DNA of 64,000 nt. Origin: Agrobacterium tumefaciens. Its GTDB lineage: Bacteria > Pseudomonadota > Alphaproteobacteria > Rhizobiales > Rhizobiaceae. Below the pieces are notes generated by a model. It did not search any database. It was not told the origin of the DNA and saw only the letters and a list, made by a program, of their open reading frames with translations. A program made the translations under genes and the position numbers. The stretch spans positions 1,546,501 to 1,610,500 of the forward strand of contig NZ_CP072309.1 of assembly GCF_017726655.1 (NCBI RefSeq). Direction: 5' to 3'. Of this stretch, positions 18,304 through 27,774 are shown piece by piece (position 1 is the first letter of the stretch; each line of letters opens with the position of its first letter).

Positions 18304-21000
18304 TCACCTGATATCAAGCAACCGCTCCAGATACCGCCGCTCGATTTCACCCGGCGGATTATTGCCGAGCTTTTCACGGATGGCGTCGAGAATCTCGCGG
18401 GCACGCTGAACGTCGATCTCGTCAGGCACCTTCACCTGATCGCCAAAGTCAGGGCCGGTGGCGTTGCGCGGGCGGCCGAGCGGGTCGCGGCCATTCTGCC
18501 CGCCTTGGCCTGCCATGCCTTCCTGCCCCTGTCCGGGCTGCTGGCCCTGTTGGCGCATGGCCTGCATGATCTGCCCCATCATGTCCTGAGCGCCCTGCCG
18601 CAACGCATTCAGCGCATTACCCTGACCCTCGACAGCCTGTTCGCCCTGGCTTTTGCCCAACGCTTCGCCGGCACCCTGCATTTCCTGCTGCGCCTTGCCG
18701 AAATTTTCGCCGGGCTCCATACCGAGATCGCGAAGGCCCTGCTGCAATTCGCCAAGCTGCTTGCCAAGGGCATCCTGCTGGGCCCGCAGGTTTTTCAGCG
18801 CTTCGCGCAATTGCTCGGCGGTCATCTGATCAGTCTGCTGCTGCCCGCCCTGTTGGTCATTCCCACCCTGTTGGCCTTGTTGACCCTGCTGCGGTTGCTG
18901 GCCGTTTTCGCCCATCTGCTGGTCGTCACTTTCGCCACCCTGCTGCGGGTCGCCGCGCTGCATGCGGTCGCGCAGCGCCTGATCGAGCTTGAAGGTCTCG
19001 TCCATCAGTTTCTGCTGCTGTTGCAGGATTTCGCCGAGCTTGTCGATCTGCTGGCGCATCTTGCTGCTCTGCTGCTGTCCCTGTTGGCCCTGACGCTGCG
19101 GGCGGCCAGCCTGCAGATTGTTCATCATGCGCTGCAGTTGCGAGAGCATTTCCTGTGCCGCATCGCGGTTGCCAGAACGGGCAAGGTTCTCGATCTGGTT
19201 CATCATGTTTTCCAGATCGCGCTGGCGCAACACGTTCTGCGCCTGTTGATTCATGTTGGCTTGCGGCGCGTTCTGCATGCGCTGCGCAAGCTCGTTCATG
19301 AACTGCTGCATCGCCTCGCGCAGCTCCTGCATCAGCTTGGCAACTTCCTCGTCGGAGGCATTGCGCTGAAGCGCCTCGGAAAGGGCGGTCTGTGCATCGC
19401 GCAGGCGCTTTTCCGCCTGCGAAAGATCGCCGTCCTCGATGCCGAGTGCGATTTCCCAGAGATAGTCGGCCGTGTCCTTCAGCATCTCCTCATTATAGGC
19501 GAGCCGCATGCGGGTCTGCGCCGATTGCAGTAGGAGATAATGCGTGGTGTTGGGAATGGTCTCTTCCGGGCGCATTCCAACCGCCTCGTTATAGGCAATC
19601 GCCTTCGGCATCTGGCGTGTGTCGAGCGAAAAAATCTGCCGCTGCTCGGCAATGGAGGCCGCCAGCGGTTCGGAGAAATTGCGTCCAGGCAGGACCATTT
19701 CGTGTGCGGGGCTACGACCCGTCTGGCCGGCGCCGTCGGTGGCGACGAGCGTGATGCGCACGCGTTTGCCCGCCATCGGATGTTCCGTCAGGTTGCGGCT
19801 GGTCAGCGCTTTTATCTCCCGATTGTTCTGCCGCGGCAGATCGAGCTTGAAATCCGGCGGCGGGTAAAGCGCCGTCGCGCCTTCCGCAACGCCCACAGGT
19901 TCGATGATGGCATGGGCTTCCTTCAGGCCATAATCGTCTTTGGCCGTGAAGCCGATTTCCAGCGCGCCATTGACGGCGCGGCGCGGCATGTTGTCGAAGG
20001 CGATGCTGGGCGGCTGGTCGGGAATGACGTTGAACACCCATTGTTCACCATTGGCGGTAATCATGCCGCTTTCGGTGACATCCATCACAAAAGTGCGCGG
20101 GGTAACGGGCTGATCGGCGGAGCGGGCAGAGCCCTGGACGGCGATATCGCCGCTAGCGCTGTCGGCTTTGGCCGCCTCAGGCGAAAGCTTTTGCAATGCG
20201 CCCGCCGTTTCCGGCTCGAAGGTCACTTCCTCTCCGCCATCGCCGCCGGTCATGCGGATCGTCAACTTGGAAGATTGCGGTACGGAAACCGCGTCGCGGT
20301 GGGTCGCGTCACGTCCGGTCAGGAAAATCGGCGCGCGGCCGGTATAGGCAGGCGGGGTCACCCAGGCATCGAGACGGATATCGGGATTGAGTGGGCCGAC
20401 GGCTGGCCGGCTGCGGAACGCATCGGCAACCGTGCCGGCGCCATTTGAGTAGGAAAAACCGAAAGCGGTGACCAGAAGCAGTGCCGGAATGGCGCGCAGC
20501 GCCAGACGGTCATAGCGGGCAATATCGGGTTTCGGGAGGCCGGCATTCAGTGCGGCAATGCGCTCTGCCATACGAATCTGGTGTTCTTTCCAGAGCGTGC
20601 GCGAAAATGGCGTGTCGAAAGCGGGCTCATCTTCCTGCACGCCGACCGGCTGGTGCGCCAGGCCGTTACGATCCTCAAGAAGGCGCGAGGCTTCATGATC
20701 CGTTGGCCACTTCAGCCGAAGGATCGGCAAAAGCGTGGCGATGAAACCGAAAACCAGAACGAAAACGATGCCGAGCCGCAGGAAATCCGGCATCTGCCGG
20801 TAAAGGCCGAACCAGGCAAGCGCCAGAAAGGCGGCAGCGATGGAGAGGGGCCACAGCGTTTTCGGCGCGATTTTCTCGCAGAGCAGCACAATTTTGGCGA
20901 AAAAACGCTTGGCGGCAACCCGGCGGGCAAGGCCCGGCCGCTGCGCGAACGCGCCGGTCGGGCGCTTCCTGCCTGTGCTGTCCTTTCCGGCTGTGGTCAT
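18304..21000 (-). CDS. DUF4175 / TIGR02302-type large membrane protein
   Basis: This 898-residue protein belongs to an alphaproteobacterial family known only by domain number. Two membrane helices lie near residues 44-60 and 71-90 (LWPLSIAAAFLALAWFGLY, LGIVFVLVFGFIATLLPIL) and a third near 155; the central region is a periplasmic-type beta domain; the last 350 residues are alpha-helical and very rich in Gln, Gly and Met (long runs of QQGQQG), probably coiled coil or disordered. An ATG at 21000 is preferred to the preceding TTG. It follows lysA by about 175 bp on the same strand. Function is unknown. Confidence 0.85.
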   Translation of the reverse strand: MTTAGKDSTGRKRPTGAFAQRPGLARRVAAKRFFAKIVLLCEKIAPKTLWPLSIAAAFLALAWFGLYRQMPDFLRLGIVFVLVFGFIATLLPILRLKWPTDHEASRLLEDRNGLAHQPVGVQEDEPAFDTPFSRTLWKEHQIRMAERIAALNAGLPKPDIARYDRLALRAIPALLLVTAFGFSYSNGAGTVADAFRSRPAVGPLNPDIRLDAWVTPPAYTGRAPIFLTGRDATHRDAVSVPQSSKLTIRMTGGDGGEEVTFEPETAGALQKLSPEAAKADSASGDIAVQGSARSADQPVTPRTFVMDVTESGMITANGEQWVFNVIPDQPPSIAFDNMPRRAVNGALEIGFTAKDDYGLKEAHAIIEPVGVAEGATALYPPPDFKLDLPRQNNREIKALTSRNLTEHPMAGKRVRITLVATDGAGQTGRSPAHEMVLPGRNFSEPLAASIAEQRQIFSLDTRQMPKAIAYNEAVGMRPEETIPNTTHYLLLQSAQTRMRLAYNEEMLKDTADYLWEIALGIEDGDLSQAEKRLRDAQTALSEALQRNASDEEVAKLMQELREAMQQFMNELAQRMQNAPQANMNQQAQNVLRQRDLENMMNQIENLARSGNRDAAQEMLSQLQRMMNNLQAGRPQRQGQQGQQQSSKMRQQIDKLGEILQQQQKLMDETFKLDQALRDRMQRGDPQQGGESDDQQMGENGQQPQQGQQGQQGGNDQQGGQQQTDQMTAEQLREALKNLRAQQDALGKQLGELQQGLRDLGMEPGENFGKAQQEMQGAGEALGKSQGEQAVEGQGNALNALRQGAQDMMGQIMQAMRQQGQQPGQGQEGMAGQGGQNGRDPLGRPRNATGPDFGDQVKVPDEIDVQRAREILDAIREKLGNNPPGEIERRYLERLLDIR

Positions 21001-21178
21001 CAATCCGTTCTCCCGGTTCTGGCCACGTCGAACGCCATTCCCGGAACGGCGAGCTGTTCATATCACAGGGGCAAGGATAACATTCTTTGTGGCGAAGACG
21101 AGGGCACCAAAGCCCTCACCCCCATTTTTTAGGCAGCTTCGCTCAATTGTGATCAGTCACTTCAAATATTGGGTGGGG

Positions 21179-22447
21179 TCAGTCGAGCCAGTCAGGTACA
21201 GAATCGAGCGCGATCAACTCCTCATAAGTGCCACGCGGACGAATGACGTGGAATTTGTCACCCTTGACGAGCACTTCCGGCACCAGCAGGCGCGAATTAT
21301 AGGTGCCCGCCTGCACCGCGCCATAGGCGCCGGCGGAGCTGACGGCGATCAGGTCACCCGGCTGCGGCGCGGCCATCTCACGATCCAGCGCCAGATAGTC
21401 GCCGGTTTCGCAGACAGGGCCGACGATATCGGCCTTGACGCGCGGGGCATTCTCGGCAGGCTGCACGACCGGGCGGATGCCATGATAGGCCTCGTAAAGT
21501 GTGGGGCGGATGAGATCGTTCATGGCGCCGTCGACAATCACAAAGGTCTTGTCGCCGCCATCCTTCACATAGATCACTTCCGTCACCAGAATGCCGGCGT
21601 TGCCGACGATCAGGCGTCCCGGCTCGGTGACGATCTTGCAGTTAAGGCTTTTCAACTCGTTCTTGACGATATGCGCATAGGCATCCGGCAGCGGCGGTGG
21701 ATTGTTGTCGTCGCGATAGGGAATGCCAAGGCCGCCGCCGATATCGACGTGGCTGATCGCATGGCCGTCGCCGCGAAGCGCTTCCACCAGTTCCCGCAGC
21801 AGCCGGAAGGCGTCCTCGAAAGGCTGCAATTCGGTGATCTGGCTGCCGATATGCATGTCGATGCCGGTGACTTCGATGCCGGGCAGGGTCGCGGCATGGG
21901 CATAGACGGCGCGGGCGCGCTCATAGGAGATGCCGAACTTGTTTTCCTTCTTGCCGGTGGAAATCTTGGCGTGGGTGCGCGCATCGACATCCGGATTGAT
22001 ACGGAAGGAGACATGCGCCCGCTTGCCGGCCTTCACGGCGCGCAGATTGAGGACTTCCAGCTCCGGCTCGGATTCGATGTTGAAGCAGTAAATGCCCACA
22101 TTCAGCGCATAATCCATTTCCGCCACCGTCTTGCCGACGCCGGAGAACATGATGCGGCTTGCGGGGACACCGGCGGCCAATGCACGACGCAGTTCGCCGC
22201 CGGAGACGACGTCGATACCGGCGCCGAGCTTTGCCAGCGTCTTCAGCACCGCCTGGTTGGAATTGGCCTTCATGGCGTAACAGACCATGGCGTCCACATC
22301 AGCGAAAGCGCCTGCGAACACTTTGTAGTGGCGTTCCAGCGTTGCGGTCGAATAGACGTAGAAGGGCGTGCCGACCGCCTTGGCGATCTCGGGCACGGGC
22401 ACGTTTTCGGCGTGCAGCACGCCGTCGATATAGCCAAAATGGTTCAC
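21179..22447 (-). CDS. lysA: Diaminopimelate decarboxylase
   Basis: This PLP enzyme converts meso-diaminopimelate to L-lysine. The 422-residue protein has the PLP lysine in VCYAMKANSNQAV (Lys60), the FSGVGKTVAEM loop, the glycine-rich phosphate site DIGGGLGIPY, and the C-terminal GPVCETGDYLA block that supplies the catalytic cysteine. The start is a GTG at 22447. It follows the LptM-like gene by 13 bp, an arrangement (argH-lptM-lysA) that is conserved in many proteobacteria. Confidence 0.95.
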   Translation of the reverse strand: MNHFGYIDGVLHAENVPVPEIAKAVGTPFYVYSTATLERHYKVFAGAFADVDAMVCYAMKANSNQAVLKTLAKLGAGIDVVSGGELRRALAAGVPASRIMFSGVGKTVAEMDYALNVGIYCFNIESEPELEVLNLRAVKAGKRAHVSFRINPDVDARTHAKISTGKKENKFGISYERARAVYAHAATLPGIEVTGIDMHIGSQITELQPFEDAFRLLRELVEALRGDGHAISHVDIGGGLGIPYRDDNNPPPLPDAYAHIVKNELKSLNCKIVTEPGRLIVGNAGILVTEVIYVKDGGDKTFVIVDGAMNDLIRPTLYEAYHGIRPVVQPAENAPRVKADIVGPVCETGDYLALDREMAAPQPGDLIAVSSAGAYGAVQAGTYNSRLLVPEVLVKGDKFHVIRPRGTYEELIALDSVPDWLD

Positions 22448-22460
22448 GGCTTTTTACCCG

Positions 22461-22664
22461 TCAGAGAAGCTTGTCGAGAATGAACGGACGCTCAGCCGTT
22501 GCCGGCTTCGGTTCGCTTCCATCGGCGGCGCGCTTGTTGCGCATTTCGACCGGCGTGCTCGGCGGATCGATGTCGCCCTTACGGCCGCAGGCACTGAGAG
22601 CAAGGCTGACGGCGAGCGTCATGCCGATGGGAAGGATGAGTTTGCGCGCGGTTTTTGAAAGCAT
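22461..22664 (-). CDS. lptM: Small lipoprotein, LptM (YifL) type
   Basis: This 67-residue protein has an N-terminal signal segment and a lipobox LSAC with the lipidated Cys at residue 26, followed at once by GRKGDIDPP, the signature of the LptM/YifL family. In Escherichia coli LptM helps the LptD-LptE outer-membrane LPS translocon mature. The gene lies between argH and lysA, the usual place for this family. The frame is open upstream but the ATG at 22664 is the only one that leaves a signal peptide. Confidence 0.8.
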   Translation of the reverse strand: MLSKTARKLILPIGMTLAVSLALSACGRKGDIDPPSTPVEMRNKRAADGSEPKPATAERPFILDKLL

Positions 22665-22702
22665 GAGCCTGTCCAAAGGAAATATGTGCCTCTCTGATAA
22701 CG

Positions 22703-22730
22703 AAAAACAGGGCGCTTGTGCACCCTGTTT
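22703..22730 (-). terminator. Rho-independent terminator after argH
   Basis: On the minus strand AAACAGGG, a 10-base loop and CCCTG are followed by TTTTTCG, 29 bp after the argH stop. It would limit read-through into lptM-lysA. Confidence 0.65.
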
Positions 22731-22758
22731 CTTGTGATCGCGGCTTAACGCAGATTTA

Positions 22759-24159
22759 TCAGTTGCGGCCGCGCCACCAGGCGATTTGTTTGCGCACCTC
22801 CGAAGGAGCCGTGCCGCCGAAGCTTGTGCGACTGGCGACCGATGCTTCCACCGAAAGAACATCGAAAACGCTGTTGGTAATGCCGGGGTGGATGGCCTGC
22901 AATTCTTCCAGCGAAAGATCGGCAAGATCGCAGCCTTTCTTTTCCGCCAGCGCCACGGCATTGCCGGTCACATGGTGGGCATCACGGAACGGCAAACCTG
23001 CTTCTCGCACCAGCCAGTCGGCCAGATCGGTCGCGGTGGAATAACCGGAGCCTGCGGCTGCACGCATGCGGTCCTTGCGCACTTCGAGGTCGCGGATCAT
23101 GCCGGTCATGGCGGCAATCGCCAGTTCCAGGCTTTCGGCGGAGTCGAAAACCTGCTCCTTGTCTTCCTGCATGTCCTTGGAATAGGCGAGCGGCAGGCCC
23201 TTCATCACTGTCAGAAGGGCCACCAGCGAGCCGTTGATGCGGCCGGTCTTGGCGCGTACCAACTCGGCAGCGTCGGGGTTTTTCTTCTGCGGCATGATCG
23301 AGGAGCCGGTGGAGAAGGCGTCCGAGAGGCGGATGAAGCCGAATTGGGGAGTCGACCAGATAACGATCTCTTCCGCAAGACGCGACAGATGCGTGGCGCA
23401 GATGGAGGCGATGGAGAGAAACTCCAGCGCGAAATCGCGGTCGGAGACGGTGTCGATGGAGTTGCGGGTCGGCTCGCGGAAGCCGAGGGCCTTGGCCGTC
23501 ATGTGGCGGTCGATTGGGTAGCCTGTGCCGGCAAGGGCTGCTGCGCCGATCGGGCTTTCGTCCATATGCTCGATGGCATGGCGCACGCGAGCGCGGTCAC
23601 GGCCGAACATTTCCACATAGGCCATGCAATGATGGCCGAAGGTGACGGGTTGCGCCGTCTGCAAGTGGGTGAAGCCGGGCATGACCGTATCGGCATTTTC
23701 CTCGGCGCGGTCGAGGAAGGCGGCGATGAGGGCGGTCAGCATGCCCTCGGTCTTCTGCAACTCTTCCTTGACCCAAAGGCGGAAATCGAGAGCGACTTGG
23801 TCGTTGCGCGAGCGTGCGGTGTGCAGACGGCCGGCGGCTGGGCCAATCAGAGTTGCAAGCCGCGCCTCGATATTCATGTGAATATCTTCGAGCTTGCGGG
23901 AGAATTCGAAACTGCCGGCTTCGATCTCTGACAGGATCGTGTTCAGACCCTCAATGATCTTGTCTTTATCTTCAGGCGAAATAATGCCTTTAGATGCCAG
24001 CATGGTGGCATGCGCCATAGAGCCGCGGATATCCTGGGCGTAAAGCTTCTTGTCGAAGCCGATGGAGGCATTTATCTCTTCCATGATGGCAGATGGCCCG
24101 GAAGCGAAACGCCCGCCCCACATCTGGTTGGAGGATTTCTGATCTGTGCCGTCAGCCAT
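22759..24159 (-). CDS. argH: Argininosuccinate lyase
   Basis: This enzyme makes the last step of arginine synthesis, splitting argininosuccinate into arginine and fumarate. The 466-residue protein has the superfamily signature around [18 protein letters not shown] and the conserved [15 protein letters not shown] and [11 protein letters not shown] blocks. The ATG at 24159 ([18 protein letters not shown]) is used; 20 further open codons upstream overlap the divergent tlpA promoter region. A terminator separates it from lptM. Confidence 0.95.
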   Translation of the reverse strand: MADGTDQKSSNQMWGGRFASGPSAIMEEINASIGFDKKLYAQDIRGSMAHATMLASKGIISPEDKDKIIEGLNTILSEIEAGSFEFSRKLEDIHMNIEARLATLIGPAAGRLHTARSRNDQVALDFRLWVKEELQKTEGMLTALIAAFLDRAEENADTVMPGFTHLQTAQPVTFGHHCMAYVEMFGRDRARVRHAIEHMDESPIGAAALAGTGYPIDRHMTAKALGFREPTRNSIDTVSDRDFALEFLSIASICATHLSRLAEEIVIWSTPQFGFIRLSDAFSTGSSIMPQKKNPDAAELVRAKTGRINGSLVALLTVMKGLPLAYSKDMQEDKEQVFDSAESLELAIAAMTGMIRDLEVRKDRMRAAAGSGYSTATDLADWLVREAGLPFRDAHHVTGNAVALAEKKGCDLADLSLEELQAIHPGITNSVFDVLSVEASVASRTSFGGTAPSEVRKQIAWWRGRN

Positions 24160-24181
24160 ATGTCGTGCCCTGGAGTATTCG

Positions 24182-24850
24182 ATGACAGAAAAAAGGCCGT
24201 TCAGGCTTCCTTCCGCCAAGTTGGTTGCAATTGCTGCCGTTGCCGGTGTGCTCGCCGGTGCGGGCGCGGTCTGGTTCAGGCATATTGGGTCTGAGAGCCC
24301 GGTTCAAGGGGCAGCGGTCGCCGACGCCGGTTTATGTGAAGGTGCGGCAAACCGCATCGCCTCTCTGAAGCCGTTTCTCAAGGGGCAGGTGGCCGCCATG
24401 TCGGCGGCCGACACCCCGCGCGTCATTCCGCTCTCCTTCAAGGGGCCAGAGGGGAAAGACATGAGCCTTGCCGATCTCAAGGGCAAGACAGTGCTGCTCA
24501 ATCTCTGGGCGACGTGGTGCGTGCCCTGCCGCGAAGAAATGCCGGCCCTCAATGCGCTCGAGAAGGACAAGGGTAGCGACGGCTTTGAAGTCGTGGCCGT
24601 CAACATCGATACGGGTGGCGATGAAAAGCCGAAAGCCTTCATGGATGAATACAGAATCGATTCCCTGAAGCACTACCGCGATAGCTCCATGGGCGTTTTC
24701 AATGTCCTCAAAAAGGAAGGGCTTGCCTTTGGCTTGCCTGCCACCCTGCTGCTTGATGAAAATGGTTGCCTGCTTGGCGCGATGAACGGGCCGGCCGCTT
24801 GGGACAGCGAAGATGCGAAGGCCTTGGTGACGGCTGCAGCGTCGAAGTAA
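24182..24850 (+). CDS. tlpA: TlpA-type membrane-anchored thiol:disulfide reductase
   Basis: This 222-residue protein has one N-terminal membrane anchor ([19 protein letters not shown], about 14-32) and a periplasmic thioredoxin-like domain with the WATWCVPC active site (Cys113, Cys116). The extra Cys52 and the ENGCLLG cysteine near the end are features of rhizobial TlpA, which reduces cytochrome-oxidase copper-centre assembly factors in Bradyrhizobium. It is divergent from argH, with only 22 bp between the starts. The family is clear; its partner here is not known. Confidence 0.88.
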   Translation: MTEKRPFRLPSAKLVAIAAVAGVLAGAGAVWFRHIGSESPVQGAAVADAGLCEGAANRIASLKPFLKGQVAAMSAADTPRVIPLSFKGPEGKDMSLADLKGKTVLLNLWATWCVPCREEMPALNALEKDKGSDGFEVVAVNIDTGGDEKPKAFMDEYRIDSLKHYRDSSMGVFNVLKKEGLAFGLPATLLLDENGCLLGAMNGPAAWDSEDAKALVTAAASK

Positions 24851-24860
24851 ACTGAGGCTG

Positions 24861-24882
24861 CGGGAGGAATTCTTCCCTCCCG
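24861..24882. terminator. Hairpin between convergent tlpA and hbdA
   Basis: The arms CGGGAGG and CCTCCCG pair around AATTCTTC between the two stops. There is no T tract on either side, so its role as a terminator is uncertain. Confidence 0.35.
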
Positions 24883-24895
24883 ACCCCTGGTGTTT

Positions 24896-25777
24896 CTATC
24901 GCGTCGGAACCGGTGTCTCGCCACGGTAATCATAGAAGCCGCGGCCGGATTTGCGGCCGAGCCAGCCGGCCTCGACATATTTGACCAGCAGCGGGCAGGG
25001 ACGGTATTTGCTGTCGGAGAGGCCGTCATGCAGCACCTGCATGATCGACAAACAGGTGTCGAGACCGATGAAGTCTGCGAGTTGCAGCGGTCCCATCGGG
25101 TGGTTTGCGCCGAGGCGCATGGCGGTGTCGATGGCTTCCACCGAGCCGACGCCCTCATAAAGCGTGTAGATCGCCTCGTTGATCATCGGCAGCAGGATGC
25201 GGTTGACGATGAAGGCCGGGAAATCCTCGGCGACGGTGATCGCCTTTTCAAGTGTCCGCACATAGTCCTTGGCCGCATCGAAGGTCTTTTCATTGGTGGC
25301 GATGCCGCGCACCAGTTCTACCAGCTTCATGACGGGCACCGGGTTCATGAAGTGGATGCCCATGAACTGTTCGGGACGGTCGGTGGCAGAGGCAAGCCGG
25401 GTGATGGAGAGCGAAGATGTATTGGTGGCAAGAAGCGCTTCCGGCTTTAGCACCGGGCAGACCTGCGCATAGATCTTGCGCTTGATCTCTTCATTTTCCG
25501 TGGCGGCTTCGATGACAAGATCCATCGGCGCCAGATCGTTGACGTCGGTCGAACCGCTGATGAGTGTCAGTGCCTGCTTGCGGGCCTCGTCGGAAAGCTT
25601 GCCGTTAGTCACCTGGCGGGCGAGATTGCCGTTGATCGTGGCAAGGCCGGCCTCGATGCCTTCCTTCGAAAGATCGTAGATATGGACCCGGTAGCCGGCA
25701 ATGGCGGAAACATGCGCTATGCCGCATCCCATCTGACCGGCTCCGATGACACCGATGTTCTTAAAGGGGGCGGTCAT
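24896..25777 (-). CDS. hbdA: 3-hydroxybutyryl-CoA dehydrogenase
   Basis: This cytoplasmic enzyme interconverts 3-hydroxybutyryl-CoA and acetoacetyl-CoA using NAD(P). The 293-residue length and the N-terminal dinucleotide site IGVIGAGQMGCGIAHV (about 8-23) are typical, as are the ATNTSSLSIT and GIHFMNPVPVMKLVEL blocks that contain the catalytic residues. The ATG at 25777 (MTAPFKN) is preferred to two earlier ones. It follows etfA, with a strong terminator in the 114 bp gap, so part of its transcription may be independent. Confidence 0.92.
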   Translation of the reverse strand: MTAPFKNIGVIGAGQMGCGIAHVSAIAGYRVHIYDLSKEGIEAGLATINGNLARQVTNGKLSDEARKQALTLISGSTDVNDLAPMDLVIEAATENEEIKRKIYAQVCPVLKPEALLATNTSSLSITRLASATDRPEQFMGIHFMNPVPVMKLVELVRGIATNEKTFDAAKDYVRTLEKAITVAEDFPAFIVNRILLPMINEAIYTLYEGVGSVEAIDTAMRLGANHPMGPLQLADFIGLDTCLSIMQVLHDGLSDSKYRPCPLLVKYVEAGWLGRKSGRGFYDYRGETPVPTR

Positions 25778-25836
25778 ATGCGGTTCTCCCATGTGCTTCA
25801 TCTGCTAATTCGCTGGCGATGTTACGCATATCGCCG

Positions 25837-25876
25837 AAAAAGAGAAGGCGGCGCGTTCAAAAAACGCGCCGCCTTC
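25837..25876 (-). terminator. Strong terminator between etfA and hbdA
   Basis: The arms GAAGGCGGCGCGTT and AACGCGCCGCCTTC form a perfect 14 bp stem with a 5-base loop, and on the minus strand the stem is followed by TCTTTTT. It lies 16 bp after the etfA stop. Confidence 0.82.
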
Positions 25877-25891
25877 ATCATGTATTGAAAA

Positions 25892-26821
25892 TCAAAGGGC
25901 TTTTTGCAGTTCCGGCAGTGCCTCGAACAGGTCTGCGACGAGACCGTAATCGGCAACCTGGAAGATCGGCGCTTCTTCATCCTTGTTGATGGCGACGATG
26001 ACCTTCGAATCCTTCATGCCGGCCAGATGCTGGATGGCACCGGAAATGCCGGCCGCGATGTAAAGCTGCGGTGCGACCACCTTGCCGGTCTGGCCAACCT
26101 GCCAGTCGTTCGGCGCATAACCGGCATCGACGGCAGCGCGCGATGCACCAACGGCAGCACCGAGCTTGTCGGCAACGGGAAGGATGACTTCCTTGAATTT
26201 GTCCGAAGAACCGAGGGCACGGCCACCGGAGATGATGATCTTTGCGGAGGTCAGTTCCGGACGGTCGGACGAGGCAAGCGCATCGGAAACGAAAGAGGAG
26301 ACGCCGGGATTTTCAGCGGCCGCGATCGTCTCGACCGCTGCCGAACCACCTTCTGCCGCTGCCGCAAAGGCGGTCGGACGCACGGTGATGACCTTCCTGG
26401 CATCGGTTGCCTGCACGGTCTGGATGGCGTTGCCGGCATAGATCGGGCGCTTGAAGGTATCAGGCGATACGACTTCGATGATCTCAGAGACCTGCGCCAC
26501 GTCGAGAAGGGCCGCAACGCGCGGCATGACGTTCTTGGCCGAAGCCGTTGCCGGTGCAATGATGACGTCGTACGAGGGCGCCAGCGAAACGATCAGCGCT
26601 GCCAGCGGCTCGGCCAGTGAATTGGCGTAGGATGCGTCGTCGGCAAGCAGCACCTTGGAGACGCCGGAAAGTTTCGCCGCCGCGTCAGCAGCGCCCTTTG
26701 CGCCCGAACCGGCAACCAGCACATGCACGTCGCCGCCAATCTGCGTTGCCGCCGTCAGCGTCTTTGCCGTCAGGTCGGAAAGGGTTGCGTTGTCGTGTTC
26801 TGCCAGAAGAAGAATGGCCAT
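25892..26821 (-). CDS. etfA: Electron transfer flavoprotein alpha subunit
   Basis: EtfA binds FAD and, with EtfB, carries electrons from acyl-CoA and related dehydrogenases to ETF:quinone oxidoreductase. The 309-residue protein ends with the FAD domain: [55 protein letters not shown], then [21 protein letters not shown]. It follows etfB by 24 bp. The pair is expected to be one operon driven from the region upstream of 27592. Confidence 0.95.
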   Translation of the reverse strand: MAILLLAEHDNATLSDLTAKTLTAATQIGGDVHVLVAGSGAKGAADAAAKLSGVSKVLLADDASYANSLAEPLAALIVSLAPSYDVIIAPATASAKNVMPRVAALLDVAQVSEIIEVVSPDTFKRPIYAGNAIQTVQATDARKVITVRPTAFAAAAEGGSAAVETIAAAENPGVSSFVSDALASSDRPELTSAKIIISGGRALGSSDKFKEVILPVADKLGAAVGASRAAVDAGYAPNDWQVGQTGKVVAPQLYIAAGISGAIQHLAGMKDSKVIVAINKDEEAPIFQVADYGLVADLFEALPELQKAL

Positions 26822-26845
26822 GAGATTATCTCCCTTTTCCGAAAC

Positions 26846-27592
26846 TTAGAGAATGCCGTCAGCTTTGAGCTTTTCGACGAGCTCGCCAACCGAAGCGACC
26901 TTGATGCCAGCCTTGCGGCCTGCGGGCTCCTCGGTCTTCAGCACTTTCAGGCGCGGCGAGACGTCGACGCCGAAATCGGCCGGAGCCTTTTTGTCGAGCG
27001 GCTTCTTCTTCGCCTTCATGATATTCGGCAGCGAAGCATAACGCGGTTCGTTCAGGCGAAGATCGGTCGTGACGACGGCGGGAAGCTTCAGCTCGATCGT
27101 CTGCAGGCCGCCATCAACTTCACGGGTGACTGCCACCTTGCCATCCGACGGCTCGACCTTGGATGCGAAGGTGCCCTGGCCCCAGCCGAGCAGGGCAGCC
27201 AGCATCTGGCCGGTCTGGTTCGAGTCGTCGTCGATCGCCTGCTTGCCGACGATGACGAGACCAGGCTGCTCAGCCTCGGCCACGCCCTTCAAGAGCTTTG
27301 CGACGGCGAGCGGCTCGACGGTTTCGTCGGTCTCGATCAGGATGGCGCGGTCCGCACCCATGGCAAGCGCGGTGCGCAGCGTTTCTTCCGCCTTGGCAGG
27401 TCCGATGGAAACGACCACGACTTCTTCGGCCTTGCCGGCTTCCTTCAGGCGAAGGGCCTCTTCCACCGAGATTTCGTCGAAGGGGTTCATCGACATCTTG
27501 ACGTTGGCAAGCTCAACGCCAGAACCATCGGGCTTAACCCGGATCTTCACGTTGTAATCGACGACTCGTTTAACGGGGACAAGGATTTTCAT
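26846..27592 (-). CDS. etfB: Electron transfer flavoprotein beta subunit
   Basis: This is the AMP-binding partner of EtfA. The 248-residue protein begins [19 protein letters not shown] and contains the ETF-beta signature region [31 protein letters not shown] split over residues 150-185, where the recognition loop also lies. It is the first gene of the etfB-etfA unit. A near-perfect 20 bp palindrome about 140 bp upstream is a candidate operator. Confidence 0.95.
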   Translation of the reverse strand: MKILVPVKRVVDYNVKIRVKPDGSGVELANVKMSMNPFDEISVEEALRLKEAGKAEEVVVVSIGPAKAEETLRTALAMGADRAILIETDETVEPLAVAKLLKGVAEAEQPGLVIVGKQAIDDDSNQTGQMLAALLGWGQGTFASKVEPSDGKVAVTREVDGGLQTIELKLPAVVTTDLRLNEPRYASLPNIMKAKKKPLDKKAPADFGVDVSPRLKVLKTEEPAGRKAGIKVASVGELVEKLKADGIL

Positions 27593-27731
27593 CGGCGGTC
27601 TTCCTCAAACTCCTGTCCGCTTGGGCCAGTTGACCGCGCGGACCTCCAAAAACAGGTGGCGACATGGATAAGCATTTTTCCCGCAAACACAACGGATCAA
27701 TCTTCATTATCACATGCACGTAAGGCATATC

Positions 27732-27751
27732 TTACGTTGACGTTAACGTAA
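27732..27751. promoter_or_regulatory. 20 bp palindrome upstream of etfBA
   Basis: TTACGTTGACGTTAACGTAA matches its own reverse complement at 18 of 20 positions. It is built of ACGT-type repeats like the operators assigned by comparative genomics to MerR-family regulators of branched-chain and acyl-CoA catabolism (LiuR); that link is an inference. Confidence 0.55.
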
Positions 27752-27774
27752 ATACTCTATCTCCTACGCAACGC

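Noticed and set aside
18505..19533. Leu/Ala-rich plus-strand frame of 342 codons
   Set aside because: It mirrors the Gln/Gly-rich tail of the DUF4175 protein; runs of Leu and Ala arise from antisense CAG/GGC codons.
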